Positions 35,305 through 44,237 are shown, counted from the stretch's first letter. The stretch is DNA of 64,000 bases from Desulfatibacillum aliphaticivorans DSM 15576 (GCF_000429905.1 NZ_KE386982.1:18305-82304); one strand, 5' to 3'. Numbers and translations are program-made. Notes: generated by a model not told the origin, from the sequence alone.

Positions 35305-35928
35305 TTAGTTGGACGAGCGCATTTGGACAAGCTCGTAAATCAGGGATTCGGCCCGATCTATGGAAATATGACTGGTGTTGAGGCACAAGTCGTACAAGCT
35401 GGGGTCGTCCGGATCCCTGTCGGTGACCTTTTTCAAAAAGGCCGAACGGTTTTTGTCCCATTCCTTGATGGTGGTCCGGGCCTCATCCGCGGAAAGGCGG
35501 TGATGTTCGATAAGAAAGTTCTCCCGCCACGATACAGGCGCCACAAGGAGAATGCGAATGAGATCCTTGGCGTCCTTGCAATAGAACTGGCTTCCCCGCC
35601 CCACAAAGACCACTTGCCCCTGGGCGGCCGTCTCCGGTATCAGGCGGCGGAGAGATTCCCGAACCTTGGCGCCCATGCCGCTTGAATCCTGATCTCCACC
35701 CCGGATCCGGCCAAGGATTTTCGCCACCGTGCCGGTGGAGACCAGGCTGTCTTCACCATGCCCCTCTCGTTCCGTGACGGCGAACCATTCATCGGAGATG
35801 CCCAATTCCTTGGACACCTTATCCATAAGTTCATGATCAGCGAAGCGGTATCCAAGCCTTTGGGCGAGACTGACGCCTAAGGTTCGACCGCCCGCCCCAA
35901 ATTGTCTGGAAATGCAGATAACGGCCAT
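35305..35928 (-). CDS. Cytidylate kinase-like protein, copy 2
   Basis: A 207-residue paralogue of the previous gene with CISRQFGAGGRTLGV and FVGRGSQFYC. It lies 98 nt upstream of copy 1 on the same strand, so both arose by tandem duplication and are likely cotranscribed. The ATG at 35928 follows AGGAG by 7 nt. An ATTAATAT inverted repeat lies just upstream. Confidence 0.8.
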   Translation of the reverse strand: MAVICISRQFGAGGRTLGVSLAQRLGYRFADHELMDKVSKELGISDEWFAVTEREGHGEDSLVSTGTVAKILGRIRGGDQDSSGMGAKVRESLRRLIPETAAQGQVVFVGRGSQFYCKDAKDLIRILLVAPVSWRENFLIEHHRLSADEARTTIKEWDKNRSAFLKKVTDRDPDDPSLYDLCLNTSHISIDRAESLIYELVQMRSSN

Positions 35929-36307
35929 GGACAATCTCCTTAGTGTTTCAAATTAATATGAATTCTGTGTTATATTAATACGGCGGATTTGCTGTTGGCA
36001 AGAAAAAATATTTTTTACTTACACAAACGATCAATTTTTTAGTTTCAGCAATGTTTTCCGGCGCCGTAAAAATGATTATGCAAAACGGCTTTCCCCTTCA
36101 AATGCGCGCTTTTTTTCAAGCAAGAGATAATCGCTCTGCATAGTCCTCTGAAAACAAGGGATTTTTTTTCTTGAACTCCGCTTAGCCTTCATGCAATCAT
36201 TGACGCAATGACTTAGCGTATCGACTAAGCCAAAGTCAGGTTAACGCTTAAGATGGAACCCTGTCCCGAACTCTTTTTTTAAAGACGTGAGCCGCGGAGT
36301 TCTCATT
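35929..36307. other. AT-rich divergent promoter region before the antiporter operon
   Basis: The gap holds the inverted repeat ATTAATAT-N12-ATATTAAT (35952-35979) next to the kinase-like gene, and CTTAG-N8-CTAAG (about 36211-36228) on the antiporter side. Long T and A runs occur. No gene is seen. Confidence 0.5.
35952..35979. promoter_or_regulatory. Inverted repeat upstream of the kinase-like genes
   Basis: ATTAATAT and ATATTAAT separated by 12 nt, 24-51 nt upstream of the kinase-like start. It overlaps the place where the promoter should be, so it could be an operator. Confidence 0.35.
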
Positions 36308-36892
36308 ATGAAGCCTATTGACCTGGAAAAGTTATCAACGAATCGCCGGGAAATACTAAGGGCTGCTCAGCCTCCTCCCAAAAATCCCTATGTCCAAAAG
36401 GGCTTATCCCTGGGGATTTCCTCGCTTTTACTGTTCGCCTCCTGGATTCTTTTATCCGGCAAGTTCGACGCTTTTCACCTGAGTTTAGGCGCGGCCTCAA
36501 GCCTCTTCGTAGCCTGGATTTCCCGGGACCTCCTTTTTCCGTCCGGAGATGTTGCAACCCTGGCGCGGTCCATGGCGGGCATGGCGGCTTACACGCCCTG
36601 GCTTTTACTGCAAATCGTCAAATCCAATATCCATGTTTTACGAATTGCTTTCGCGCGCAATCCTGAACAACTTATTTATCCGCACATAATCAGCATGCAC
36701 ACGAAGCTGAAGGGGGAAATCCCTTTGGTCACCTTTGCAAATTCCATCACTCTCACCCCCGGCACCATTACCATCCAGGTATCCGCCGGAAACGAGGTGA
36801 GAATTCACGCCCTGGACTACACCACCGGAGACATGGACGCTCTGCGTGAAATGGAGTCCCGCGTGGCCAGGGCTTTTGGGGAGTCTGACTAA
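36308..36892 (+). CDS. Mrp-type antiporter subunit E (MnhE-like)
   Basis: A 194-residue inner-membrane protein of the MnhE family PF01899. Two N-terminal helices are followed by the conserved soluble part with ANSITLTPGTITIQV, diagnostic for the family. The protein is a small subunit of multi-part Na+ (or K+)/H+ antiporters. It is the first gene of the operon; the ATG at 36308 has GGAG 8 nt upstream. The first 35 residues are polar and longer than usual. Confidence 0.9.
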   Translation: MKPIDLEKLSTNRREILRAAQPPPKNPYVQKGLSLGISSLLLFASWILLSGKFDAFHLSLGAASSLFVAWISRDLLFPSGDVATLARSMAGMAAYTPWLLLQIVKSNIHVLRIAFARNPEQLIYPHIISMHTKLKGEIPLVTFANSITLTPGTITIQVSAGNEVRIHALDYTTGDMDALREMESRVARAFGESD

Positions 36893-36893
36893 C

Positions 36894-37202
36894 ATGCACG
36901 GTTTTTTTCTGGGCGCGGCTTTGTTTCTTATTCTGCTCATGGCTCTGTCGCTGTACAGGGCGGCTTACGGCCCTACCGTGGTGGACCGCCTGGTCGGCGC
37001 CAACGCCATCGGCTCCAAAACCGTGGTCCTGCTGATCATCATCGGCCATCTTTTTTCGCGGGAGGACATGTTTGTGGATATCGCCCTGGCCTACGCCATG
37101 CTGAATTTCATCGCGGTGCTCGCCGCCTCGCGCTACTTTCACAAACGCAAAGGCCTGGACGCCGTGGAAGAGGAAATTACTCCTCGAATTCATTGGGATT
37201 AA
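36894..37202 (+). CDS. Mrp-type antiporter subunit F (MnhF-like)
   Basis: A 102-residue three-helix membrane protein. The family core RAAYGPTVVDRLVGANAIG is present. It begins one base after the MnhE stop, overlapping in the usual tightly packed way for this operon. Confidence 0.9.
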   Translation: MHGFFLGAALFLILLMALSLYRAAYGPTVVDRLVGANAIGSKTVVLLIIIGHLFSREDMFVDIALAYAMLNFIAVLAASRYFHKRKGLDAVEEEITPRIHWD

Positions 37203-37213
37203 GGAAAGATGTC

Positions 37214-37543
37214 ATGTTGGACTTATTGGCCGTATTGTTGACTTTGGGGGGCTTGGTTTTTTTCGCCGGCGCCACTATGGGAATTCTCCGATTTCCCGAC
37301 TTTTACACAAGGCTGCACGCTGCGGGAAAACTGGACACCCTGGGGGCTCTGCTCACTATGGCGGGCTTGGCCGTCTATAATTTGCATCCTTTTTCCATAA
37401 CAACTCTTTTGACCAGCCTGAAGATCGGCTTCGCGGTAGGCTTTATTTTCATAGCCAGCCCCACGGCCACCCACGCCATTGTGGACGCCGGGGTTCGCGC
37501 CGGTCTGCGCCCCTGGGTTAAACAAGAGGACGAACAAAAATGA
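37214..37543 (+). CDS. Mrp-type antiporter subunit G (MnhG-like)
   Basis: A 109-residue three-helix membrane protein. GILRFPDFYTRLHAAGK is the family signature, and the end carries SPTATHAIVDA. It overlaps the next gene by 4 nt (ATGA). Confidence 0.9.
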   Translation: MLDLLAVLLTLGGLVFFAGATMGILRFPDFYTRLHAAGKLDTLGALLTMAGLAVYNLHPFSITTLLTSLKIGFAVGFIFIASPTATHAIVDAGVRAGLRPWVKQEDEQK

Positions 37544-37785
37544 TCTGGCAAGTGGATCTGGCTATTTTGGCGCTGGTGGTCATATGCGCCATAGCGGCCG
37601 TTACTGTGCGCGATTTGTTTGGCGCAGGCATTTTGTTTGGCGCTTACAGCTTCATGCTGTGCCTGTTATGGGCTGTCATGGGGGCCGTGGACGTGGCCTT
37701 TACCGAGGCTTCCGTGGGCGCGGGGGTCAGCACCGTGTTTTTTATCGCCGCCGTGTTCCGAACCACAAGGAGGACGAAAGATTAA
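37540..37785 (+). CDS. MbhD-like subunit (DUF4040) of the antiporter
   Basis: An 81-residue membrane protein with DUF4040 features (AAVTVRDLFGAGILFGAY, then DVAFTEASVGAGVST). In canonical Mrp systems this domain is part of the large subunit A; in membrane-bound hydrogenases and related complexes it is a separate MbhD subunit, as here. It probably builds part of the ion channel at the antiporter interface. A perfect AAGGAGG near its end serves the next gene. Confidence 0.85.
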   Translation: MIWQVDLAILALVVICAIAAVTVRDLFGAGILFGAYSFMLCLLWAVMGAVDVAFTEASVGAGVSTVFFIAAVFRTTRRTKD

Positions 37786-38614
37786 ACGCTTCTGGCTAAT
37801 ACCGGTGTTGTGCTGCTGGGGCATGCTGGTGCATGCGACCTTGGACTTTCCGGGTTGGGGGGATCCCAATGCTCCGGCTCATTTGCACGTGGCGCCCGAG
37901 TACCTGGAACAAGCCTACGAGGAAACCGCCACGCCCAACGTGGTCACCGCCGTCCTGGCCGACTATCGCGGTTACGACACCATGTTCGAAACCGCCGTTA
38001 TTTTTTCCGCCGGCCTTGCCTGTTTCTTCCTGCTTCGAGTCCAGCCAAGGAAAGAGGAGGAGGAAGACCGTTTTTTTCGCCACCTTGCCACGGACATGGT
38101 CATCCGTATACGAACCCCGTCCATGCACGTGCCTGACTCCCCCTATTTGCAGCAACTGGACCCCTACTGGACGCCTCGAAGCCTCATTGTAAGGGCGGCC
38201 TGCAGGGTGCTTACGCCGTTCATTCAGCTATTTGCGCTGTACGTGGTGGCGCATGGGCACCACAGCCCGGGGGGAGGCTTCCAGGGCGGCGTCATCCTGG
38301 GAGCTTCGTTCATTTTAATCGCCCTGTCCCATGATTTACGGACCAGCATGAAAATGACCCCGGAAAAGCTGATGGGCGTGTTGAGCCCGGCGGGAGTGTT
38401 GATCTATGCGGGAGTAGGCGCCCTGTGCGTTGTGGCCGGACACAATTTTTTGGATTACGGGGCCTTGGCCGAATGGCTCGGGACGGCCCCGGAGGCCGCC
38501 CGTTCGTTGGGAATATTATTCGTGGAAGTGGGCGTGGCCGTGTGCGTCATGGCCACCATGATAATCATCTACGCCAATCTGTCTTCAGCCGGCGGCTACA
38601 AACAAGGACTCTGA
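37781..38614 (+). CDS. MbhE/MnhB fusion subunit with probable AUU start
   Basis: A 277-residue protein. The first half (DYRGYDTMFETAVIF) resembles MbhE, the second half (YVVAHGHHSPGGGFQGGV) is MnhB. No ATG, GTG or TTG lies at the place where translation should begin. ATT at 37781 overlaps the preceding stop (ATTAA), has AAGGAGG 7 nt upstream and gives a normal start of the first helix (KRFWLIPVLCCWGML). Possible alternatives are GTG 37805 and ATG 37823, which cut into that helix and lack a ribosome site. The domains identify the product well; the start remains an inference. Confidence 0.8.
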   Translation: MKRFWLIPVLCCWGMLVHATLDFPGWGDPNAPAHLHVAPEYLEQAYEETATPNVVTAVLADYRGYDTMFETAVIFSAGLACFFLLRVQPRKEEEEDRFFRHLATDMVIRIRTPSMHVPDSPYLQQLDPYWTPRSLIVRAACRVLTPFIQLFALYVVAHGHHSPGGGFQGGVILGASFILIALSHDLRTSMKMTPEKLMGVLSPAGVLIYAGVGALCVVAGHNFLDYGALAEWLGTAPEAARSLGILFVEVGVAVCVMATMIIIYANLSSAGGYKQGL

Positions 38615-38620
38615 TCAGAC

Positions 38621-39019
38621 ATGGAATCGATAACCGGCCTCATCCTCGCAAAATACAACTACTGGATGTACATATCGCTTATGATGATAGGCCTCTACGC
38701 CATGATCGCCAAAAACAATCTGGTTAAGAAGATCATCGGCATGAACATCCTGCAGACGGCCATCATCTTGTTTTACATTTCCATCGGCGCAAAAAAAGGC
38801 GCAACCATCCCCATTATCATGCATTCGGAGGGACACGGGCATGAGGCGGTGCATGCCGTCCAGTACATGAATCCCTTGCCCCATGTGCTTATGTTGACGG
38901 CTATCGTGGTTTCTGTGGCCACGTTAGGGGTGGCCTTGGCCCTGGCGATCCGTTTGTACGCCCGTTTCGGGACCCTGGAGGAGGACGAAATCAACGATCA
39001 GATACGGGAGGCCCCGTGA
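38621..39019 (+). CDS. Mrp-type antiporter subunit C (MnhC/NuoK-like)
   Basis: A 132-residue three-helix protein homologous to NuoK. NLVKKIIGMNILQTAIILF is the conserved core; a His-rich loop (HSEGHGHEAVH) follows. It starts 6 nt after the previous stop and overlaps the next GTG start by 4 nt. Confidence 0.9.
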   Translation: MESITGLILAKYNYWMYISLMMIGLYAMIAKNNLVKKIIGMNILQTAIILFYISIGAKKGATIPIIMHSEGHGHEAVHAVQYMNPLPHVLMLTAIVVSVATLGVALALAIRLYARFGTLEEDEINDQIREAP

Positions 39020-40491
39020 ATCAATATCCGGCCTTTCTCATCATAGCGCCGCTTCTCGCGGCATGCCTGATTGCAGCCGCAGCATGGCTGCGCAGGTCCT
39101 TGTGCTTCCCCATAGCGGTCCTGGGTTTGGGGACGTCCTTTCTTTCCTCTCTGGGCGTCGCCGCGCGCGTCCTGGCTGAGGGCCATTTTCAATACCGCAT
39201 GGGCGGATGGGCGCCGCCTTTGGGCATCGCCCTGGAAGTGGATTACCTGAACGCGCCGGTGCTTGTGGCGGTCTCCGGGGCCGCCCTGGTCAGCCTGATT
39301 GCAACGCGTCAAATCGTAGAAAGGGAACAGGGGCCTAAAGCTCCCGCCTTTTACACCTTGATGGTGCTGGCCGTCACCGGCATGCTGGGCATGACCGCCA
39401 CCGGTGACGCCTTCAACCTGTACGTTCTGCTGGAAATCTCCTCCATTACCGGATACGCCCTCACCGCTTCGGGGGATCGTTTGGCGCCGCTCGCAAGCCT
39501 GCGGTATTTACTGCTTGGTACGATAGGGGCTTCGTTTTATCTTTTGGGCGTAGGGCTCCTTTATATGATGACCGGCACCCTGAACATGGCGGATTTAAGC
39601 GGGCTTTTGCCGGCATTGTACGGCTCGGACGCCGTTTTCGCCGCCTTCCTGCTCATCTTGTGCGGAATCTGGCTGAAGGCGGCCTTGTTTCCCTTGCACG
39701 CCTGGCTGCCGGGCGCCTATTCCCACGCAAGCCACGCCTCCGCCTGCCTCTTGGCCCCCCTCATGACCAAGGTGATGATTTACGTCATGCTGCGGATTAT
39801 GTTCACTGTTTTCACCCCCGCTTACGTGTTTGAACAAATATCCTTGGAGGGATTTGTGGTGACCCTCGCCGTCGTCGCCGTCGTCGCCGGCTCGCTCATG
39901 GCCCTGGCGCAGCGAAACTTACGGCGTATGGCCGTGTACATAGTGGTTGCGGAAGTGGGCTACATGGTCGGAGGCGCCTGGCTGGGAAACCAGACCGCGT
40001 GGACGGGCGCCATCCTGCATCTTTTGAACGACGTCCTCATGACCTTGTGCCTGTTTTTGGCCATAGCCGCCCTGGCCGGCAGAATGGAAACCACGGATTT
40101 TAAGGATCTTGAAGGCCTTTTTTCAACAATGCCGTTTTCCATGGGCGCCCTGGTTTTGGGCGCCATGTCCATCATCGGCGTTCCGCCCGCGTGCGGGTTC
40201 TTCAGCAAATGGTTCTTGCTGAAAGGCGCCATTGAGGCGGGGAGGTACGACTTCCTGGCGGCCCTTTTGTTTTCCAGCTTGATCAACGTGGTCCTCTTTT
40301 TCCGATTGTTCGAGTACGCCCTGTATTCCGGGGACGATCATCACGGCCATGGAGGACACAAATATATTGAAATTCATGAGGCGCCGCTGTCCCTGGTTGC
40401 GTCCTTATGGGCGGCGGCCGCCGGAATACTGGCCGTGGGGTTTTATTCCGGCTCAATCGTAAACAATTTCATCAAACCGGCGCTTATGTGA
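39016..40491 (+). CDS. Mrp-type antiporter subunit D (MnhD/ND4-like), first copy
   Basis: A 491-residue membrane protein with about 14 helices of the proton-pumping complex I subunit family PF00361. Channel residues are kept: the glutamate in YVLLEISSITGYAL and lysines in IWLKAALFPLHAWLPGAYSHA, each part shown within 20 residues. GTG start at 39016 overlapping the MnhC stop. Confidence 0.9.
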   Translation: MNQYPAFLIIAPLLAACLIAAAAWLRRSLCFPIAVLGLGTSFLSSLGVAARVLAEGHFQYRMGGWAPPLGIALEVDYLNAPVLVAVSGAALVSLIATRQIVEREQGPKAPAFYTLMVLAVTGMLGMTATGDAFNLYVLLEISSITGYALTASGDRLAPLASLRYLLLGTIGASFYLLGVGLLYMMTGTLNMADLSGLLPALYGSDAVFAAFLLILCGIWLKAALFPLHAWLPGAYSHASHASACLLAPLMTKVMIYVMLRIMFTVFTPAYVFEQISLEGFVVTLAVVAVVAGSLMALAQRNLRRMAVYIVVAEVGYMVGGAWLGNQTAWTGAILHLLNDVLMTLCLFLAIAALAGRMETTDFKDLEGLFSTMPFSMGALVLGAMSIIGVPPACGFFSKWFLLKGAIEAGRYDFLAALLFSSLINVVLFFRLFEYALYSGDDHHGHGGHKYIEIHEAPLSLVASLWAAAAGILAVGFYSGSIVNNFIKPALM

Positions 40492-40513
40492 CGGCGCATC
40501 CCGGAGCCTGAGA

Positions 40514-41992
40514 GTGCACGAAATCGTCTCCATTCGGCCCCTTCTGGCGGTAATCGCGTCCCTGGCTGTGACGCCCATCCTGCTCTCCGCCCGCTCTCCC
40601 AATGTGCGGGAGGGATGGACCTTTGCGGCGGGCGCCGTAAAGCTGGGAATCGTCCTTTCCATGCTGCCCGCCGTGCTTGGCGGAAACGTTTTTTGTTTCG
40701 CTCTGACGGAAGTGATCCCCGGAATTCGCCTGGCTTTTCGCGTGGACGCCATGGGCATGTTGTTCGCCCTGGTGGCTTCCACCCTGTGGATCGTAACCTC
40801 GGCCTATTCCATCGGCTACATGCGCGGCCTGGACGAGCACTCCCAAACCCGATACTACTGCTTTTTTGCGATTGCTCTCTCCGCAACCATCGGGGCGGCC
40901 TTCGCCGCCAACCTTGTCACCCTGTACATGTTCTACGAAATTCTTTCGTTCGCCACCTATCCTCTGGTCACCCACCATCAGGATGAAGAGGCCAAAATCT
41001 CCGGCCGCAAATACCTGTTTTTTATTGTAGGCGGATCCGTGGTTTTGGTTTTGCCGGCCATGATCATCTGCCACATGAAGGCCGGAACCCTGGACTTTGC
41101 GCCTCAGGGATTTTTGGCCGGACATGTGACCCAGGGCTTGGCAACCGTGCTTCTTCTTTTGTTCGTGTTCGGTTTGGCCAAGGCCGCGCTCATGCCCATG
41201 CATTCCTGGCTGCCGGCCGCCATGGTGGCGCCGACTCCGGTGTCCGCGCTGCTGCACGCAGTGGCGGTGGTCAAGGTGGGGGCTTTTTCTGTAGCCCGGG
41301 TTCTCACCGGGGTTTTCGGCGTCGATCTTTTAGCGCAATACGGGCTGGGAACCTTGCTGGCCGTGCTGGCTTCCATCACCATTTTGGTCGCTTCCTTTAT
41401 CGCCTTATCCCAGGACGGGCTCAAAAGGCGGCTGGCCTTTTCCACCATTGGGCAGTTATCGTACATCCTTTTGGGCGTGGCCCTTTTAACGCCTAAAGGC
41501 ATAACCGGCGGACTGGTGCACATCGCCATGCACGCCTTTGGGAAGATCACCCTGTTTTTTTGCGCAGGGGCGATTTTTGTCGCTGCGGGAATAAAAAACA
41601 TCTCCGAAATGAAAGGGCTCGGCCGGCGCATGCCCATAACCATGGGCGCCTTTTTTATCGGCAGCCTGTCCGTGATCGGGCTGCCGCCCGGCGGCGGATT
41701 CATTTCCAAGTGGTTCCTGGCGCTGGGCGCCCTGGAATCCCATGAACTGGCCTTTTTAGGCGTGCTGCTTTTCAGCTCTTTTTTAAATGCGGCGTATTTT
41801 CTGCCAATCGCCTACAACGCGTTTTTCGCCAAGCCGCCGGATGACGCCAAGGACGCGGGCTTTCAGGAAGCCCCGCCATGGTGCGTGGCCCCCCTGGCGT
41901 TCACCGCCATGGCTTCGGTGTGGCTGTTTTTCAATCCCTGGCCCTTTCTTGACTTGGCGCGGCTCGCCGCGGCTCAGGTTATAGGAGGTTAA
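40514..41992 (+). CDS. Mrp-type antiporter subunit D-like, second copy
   Basis: A 492-residue paralogue of the preceding subunit. It keeps the helix-5 glutamate (YMFYEILSFATYPLV), the channel lysine (FGLAKAALMPMHSWLPAA) and the histidine-bearing helix (LHAVAVVKVGAFSVARV). The start is GTG at 40514 with GGAG 7 nt upstream. A GTG start and 22-nt spacing keep it in the operon. Confidence 0.88.
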   Translation: MHEIVSIRPLLAVIASLAVTPILLSARSPNVREGWTFAAGAVKLGIVLSMLPAVLGGNVFCFALTEVIPGIRLAFRVDAMGMLFALVASTLWIVTSAYSIGYMRGLDEHSQTRYYCFFAIALSATIGAAFAANLVTLYMFYEILSFATYPLVTHHQDEEAKISGRKYLFFIVGGSVVLVLPAMIICHMKAGTLDFAPQGFLAGHVTQGLATVLLLLFVFGLAKAALMPMHSWLPAAMVAPTPVSALLHAVAVVKVGAFSVARVLTGVFGVDLLAQYGLGTLLAVLASITILVASFIALSQDGLKRRLAFSTIGQLSYILLGVALLTPKGITGGLVHIAMHAFGKITLFFCAGAIFVAAGIKNISEMKGLGRRMPITMGAFFIGSLSVIGLPPGGGFISKWFLALGALESHELAFLGVLLFSSFLNAAYFLPIAYNAFFAKPPDDAKDAGFQEAPPWCVAPLAFTAMASVWLFFNPWPFLDLARLAAAQVIGG

Positions 41993-41994
41993 GC

Positions 41995-42147
41995 ATGGCC
42001 GACAAAAAGCCCGGGCCGGACCGGGAGGAAATCATGATTCTGGACCACGAGCCTCAACCGGGCTATCGCACAGCGCTCATCGCAGTCGTGATAGCAGGCG
42101 TTTTATGGCTTGCGGTCTGCTTTATGGGGGTGTTTCATCATGGCTGA
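41995..42147 (+). CDS. Tiny single-helix membrane protein in the antiporter operon
   Basis: A 50-residue protein: a charged N terminus (MADKKPGPDREEI) followed by one hydrophobic helix (TALIAVVIAGVLWLAVCFMG). The ATG at 41995 follows a good GGAGG site, and its end overlaps the next gene by 8 nt. It is probably an accessory chain of the antiporter; no family is recognised. Confidence 0.7.
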   Translation: MADKKPGPDREEIMILDHEPQPGYRTALIAVVIAGVLWLAVCFMGVFHHG

Positions 42148-42385
42148 TAAAACCGGTTGGTTCGATAAACCCGGCAATTTCAAAAAGTTTTTACGAGGCT
42201 TTTTTGCAATCCTCATCGTCCTTTTAATTGCGGATCTGTTTGTGCCCAAGCATCCCCATTTCCCCTGGGAGTATGCGCCGAATTTTTCAGCCGCCTACGG
42301 GTTCATCTCCTGCGTTCTTTTGGTGGTAGTGGCCCGAGGGCTAAGGCGCATCGTAATGCGAAAAGAGGATTATTATGATTCCTGA
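42140..42385 (+). CDS. Small two-helix membrane protein in the antiporter operon
   Basis: An 81-residue protein with two hydrophobic helices (GFFAILIVLLIADLFV and GFISCVLLVVVARGL). It overlaps both neighbours (8 nt and 11 nt), which marks it as a real part of the operon. I do not know its family; a structural role in the antiporter is likely. Confidence 0.75.
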   Translation: MADKTGWFDKPGNFKKFLRGFFAILIVLLIADLFVPKHPHFPWEYAPNFSAAYGFISCVLLVVVARGLRRIVMRKEDYYDS

Positions 42386-44147
42386 CATCCCGCCAGGACT
42401 CCTGATCGTCTGCGGAGCGCTCCTGGTTCCCTTTCTCAGAGGGGGAGTCCGGAAGGCATGGGTGTTGATCCTGCCTTTGACGGCGCTGGCCATCGCCGCC
42501 ACCGCCCCGGAGGGCGCCCGGTGGACCGTCGACTTTCTGGGGCAGAAGCTGGTCCTGTTTCACATGGACCGTTTGTCCCGGGTTTTTGGAATCATTTTCT
42601 CCCTGATCACGGTTATCGGTTTCGTTTTTGCGCTAAAAGTCGAAGACTCACTCCAGCATGCCGCAGCCCTGGTGTATGCGGGAAGCGCCCTGGGCGTGAC
42701 CTTCGCCGGGGATTTTCTTTCCCTTTACGTGTACTGGGAATTCATGGCCGTGGCCTCCACCTTTCTGGTGCTGGCGCGGCGAACCCCGGAAGCCCGGGCG
42801 GCCGCGTTTCGCTATATTCTGGTGCACCTGGCCGGGGGATTGGTTTTACTGGCGGGAATCGTCCTCTGGTATTACGAAACCGGAAGCCTGGCCGTCGGGC
42901 ATATCGGCCTTAACGGATCGGCTTCCTGGCTGATCTTCCTGGGAATCGCCGTGAATGCGGCCATACCGCCCCTGCATCCGTGGTTAAAGGACGCCTATCC
43001 CCAAAGCACGGCAACGGGAGCGGTCTTCCTTTCCGCATTCACCACCAAAAGCGCCGTCTATTTGATGGCCCGCACCTTTGCAGGAACCGAATTGCTCATC
43101 TGGCTGGGCGCGATCATGACGTTCGTCCCCATCTTCTACGCGGTCCTGGAAAACGACATCCGAAGCGTTTTGTCATACAGCCTGATCAACCAGGTCGGGT
43201 TCATGATGTGCGGCGTGGGGATCGGCACGGAACTGGCCATCAACGGAACCGTGGCCCACGCCTTTTGCCATATTTTATACAAGGCGCTGTTGTTCATGGC
43301 CGCCGGAAGCGTGCTCCACGTCACCGGACGCATCCGATGCACGGACCTGGGAGGGCTATACAAATCCATGCCGCTCACCTGCCTCTTTTGCATTGTGGGA
43401 GCGGCGTCCATATCCGCCTTTCCGTTGTTTTCCGGGTTTGTCAGCAAGTCCATGATCGTCTCCGCCGCCGGATACGGACATCTATCCGTGATTTGGCTCA
43501 TGCTTCAATTCGCCTCGGCGGGCGTGTTTCATCATGCAGGCATCAAGGTGCCATTTTTTATGTTTTTTTCCCACGACCAGGGGATTAAGGCCAAGGAGCC
43601 TCCATTGAATATGCTTCTGGCCATGGGAACGGCCGCCTTTTTGTGCATTGCGGTGGGCGTGTATCCCAAGCCCTTGTACGCCATTCTGCCTTTTCCCGTG
43701 GACTATGTCCCGTACACGGCGGCCCACGTGGTCGGGCAATTGCAACTCCTGTTATTCGGCGCCCTGGCCTTCGCCCTGCTCATGCTGTCCGGCGTGTACC
43801 CCCCGGAAATCAGGGCGATTAACCTGGATACGGACTGGTTCTACCGCAAAGGCTTCCGCGTTGCGGACAAGGCTTTGGGAACCGTTTTGAACGGAGTCAA
43901 TAAAGCCGCGGCCGGGCTTTTCTTCGGAGTTATTCCCGGAGCCGCGGCGCGATTTTCATCAAACGCCCCGGTGCGTATTGCCGGCGCGCCATTGGCCGGG
44001 CTGTTTTGGCTGTTGGGATGCAGGGGCCAATACCTGAAATTCAGGATGGATTTTTTGCGGAAATCCTTTGAAAAGGAGTCCCTGCCCGTGGGATGGGCGG
44101 CCGCGGCCGTCGCCGTGATGTTCGTGCTTCTATATGTTTGGAATTAA
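42375..44147 (+). CDS. Mrp-type antiporter large subunit (ND5/MnhA- or MnhD-like), third copy
   Basis: A 590-residue membrane protein of the PF00361 family. YVYWEFMAVASTFLVL carries the helix-5 glutamate; the region PPLHPWLKDAYPQSTATG matches the lateral channel loop. It is longer than the other two copies, with an extra C-terminal part (HVVGQLQLLLFGALAFALL and a final helix), as in large antiporter subunits. With the separate MbhD and MbhE/B chains it may fill the place of MnhA. It overlaps the preceding gene by 11 nt. Confidence 0.88.
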   Translation: MIPDIPPGLLIVCGALLVPFLRGGVRKAWVLILPLTALAIAATAPEGARWTVDFLGQKLVLFHMDRLSRVFGIIFSLITVIGFVFALKVEDSLQHAAALVYAGSALGVTFAGDFLSLYVYWEFMAVASTFLVLARRTPEARAAAFRYILVHLAGGLVLLAGIVLWYYETGSLAVGHIGLNGSASWLIFLGIAVNAAIPPLHPWLKDAYPQSTATGAVFLSAFTTKSAVYLMARTFAGTELLIWLGAIMTFVPIFYAVLENDIRSVLSYSLINQVGFMMCGVGIGTELAINGTVAHAFCHILYKALLFMAAGSVLHVTGRIRCTDLGGLYKSMPLTCLFCIVGAASISAFPLFSGFVSKSMIVSAAGYGHLSVIWLMLQFASAGVFHHAGIKVPFFMFFSHDQGIKAKEPPLNMLLAMGTAAFLCIAVGVYPKPLYAILPFPVDYVPYTAAHVVGQLQLLLFGALAFALLMLSGVYPPEIRAINLDTDWFYRKGFRVADKALGTVLNGVNKAAAGLFFGVIPGAAARFSSNAPVRIAGAPLAGLFWLLGCRGQYLKFRMDFLRKSFEKESLPVGWAAAAVAVMFVLLYVWN

Positions 44148-44190
44148 TCCCCTATGCGGTGAACGGACGGGGGATTTCGGGTGCATGAAC

Positions 44191-44237
44191 TTATCTCTCA
44201 GGCAGTCATGTAATTTTATTTCCAGAACGAGAGATAA
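44191..44237 (+). promoter_or_regulatory. Inverted repeat in the leader of the cyclic-nucleotide-binding gene
   Basis: TTATCTCTC (44191-44199) and GAGAGATAA (44229-44237) pair perfectly across 29 nt. It lies 53-99 nt upstream of the ATG and could be an operator or an mRNA hairpin ending the antiporter transcript. Confidence 0.4.
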
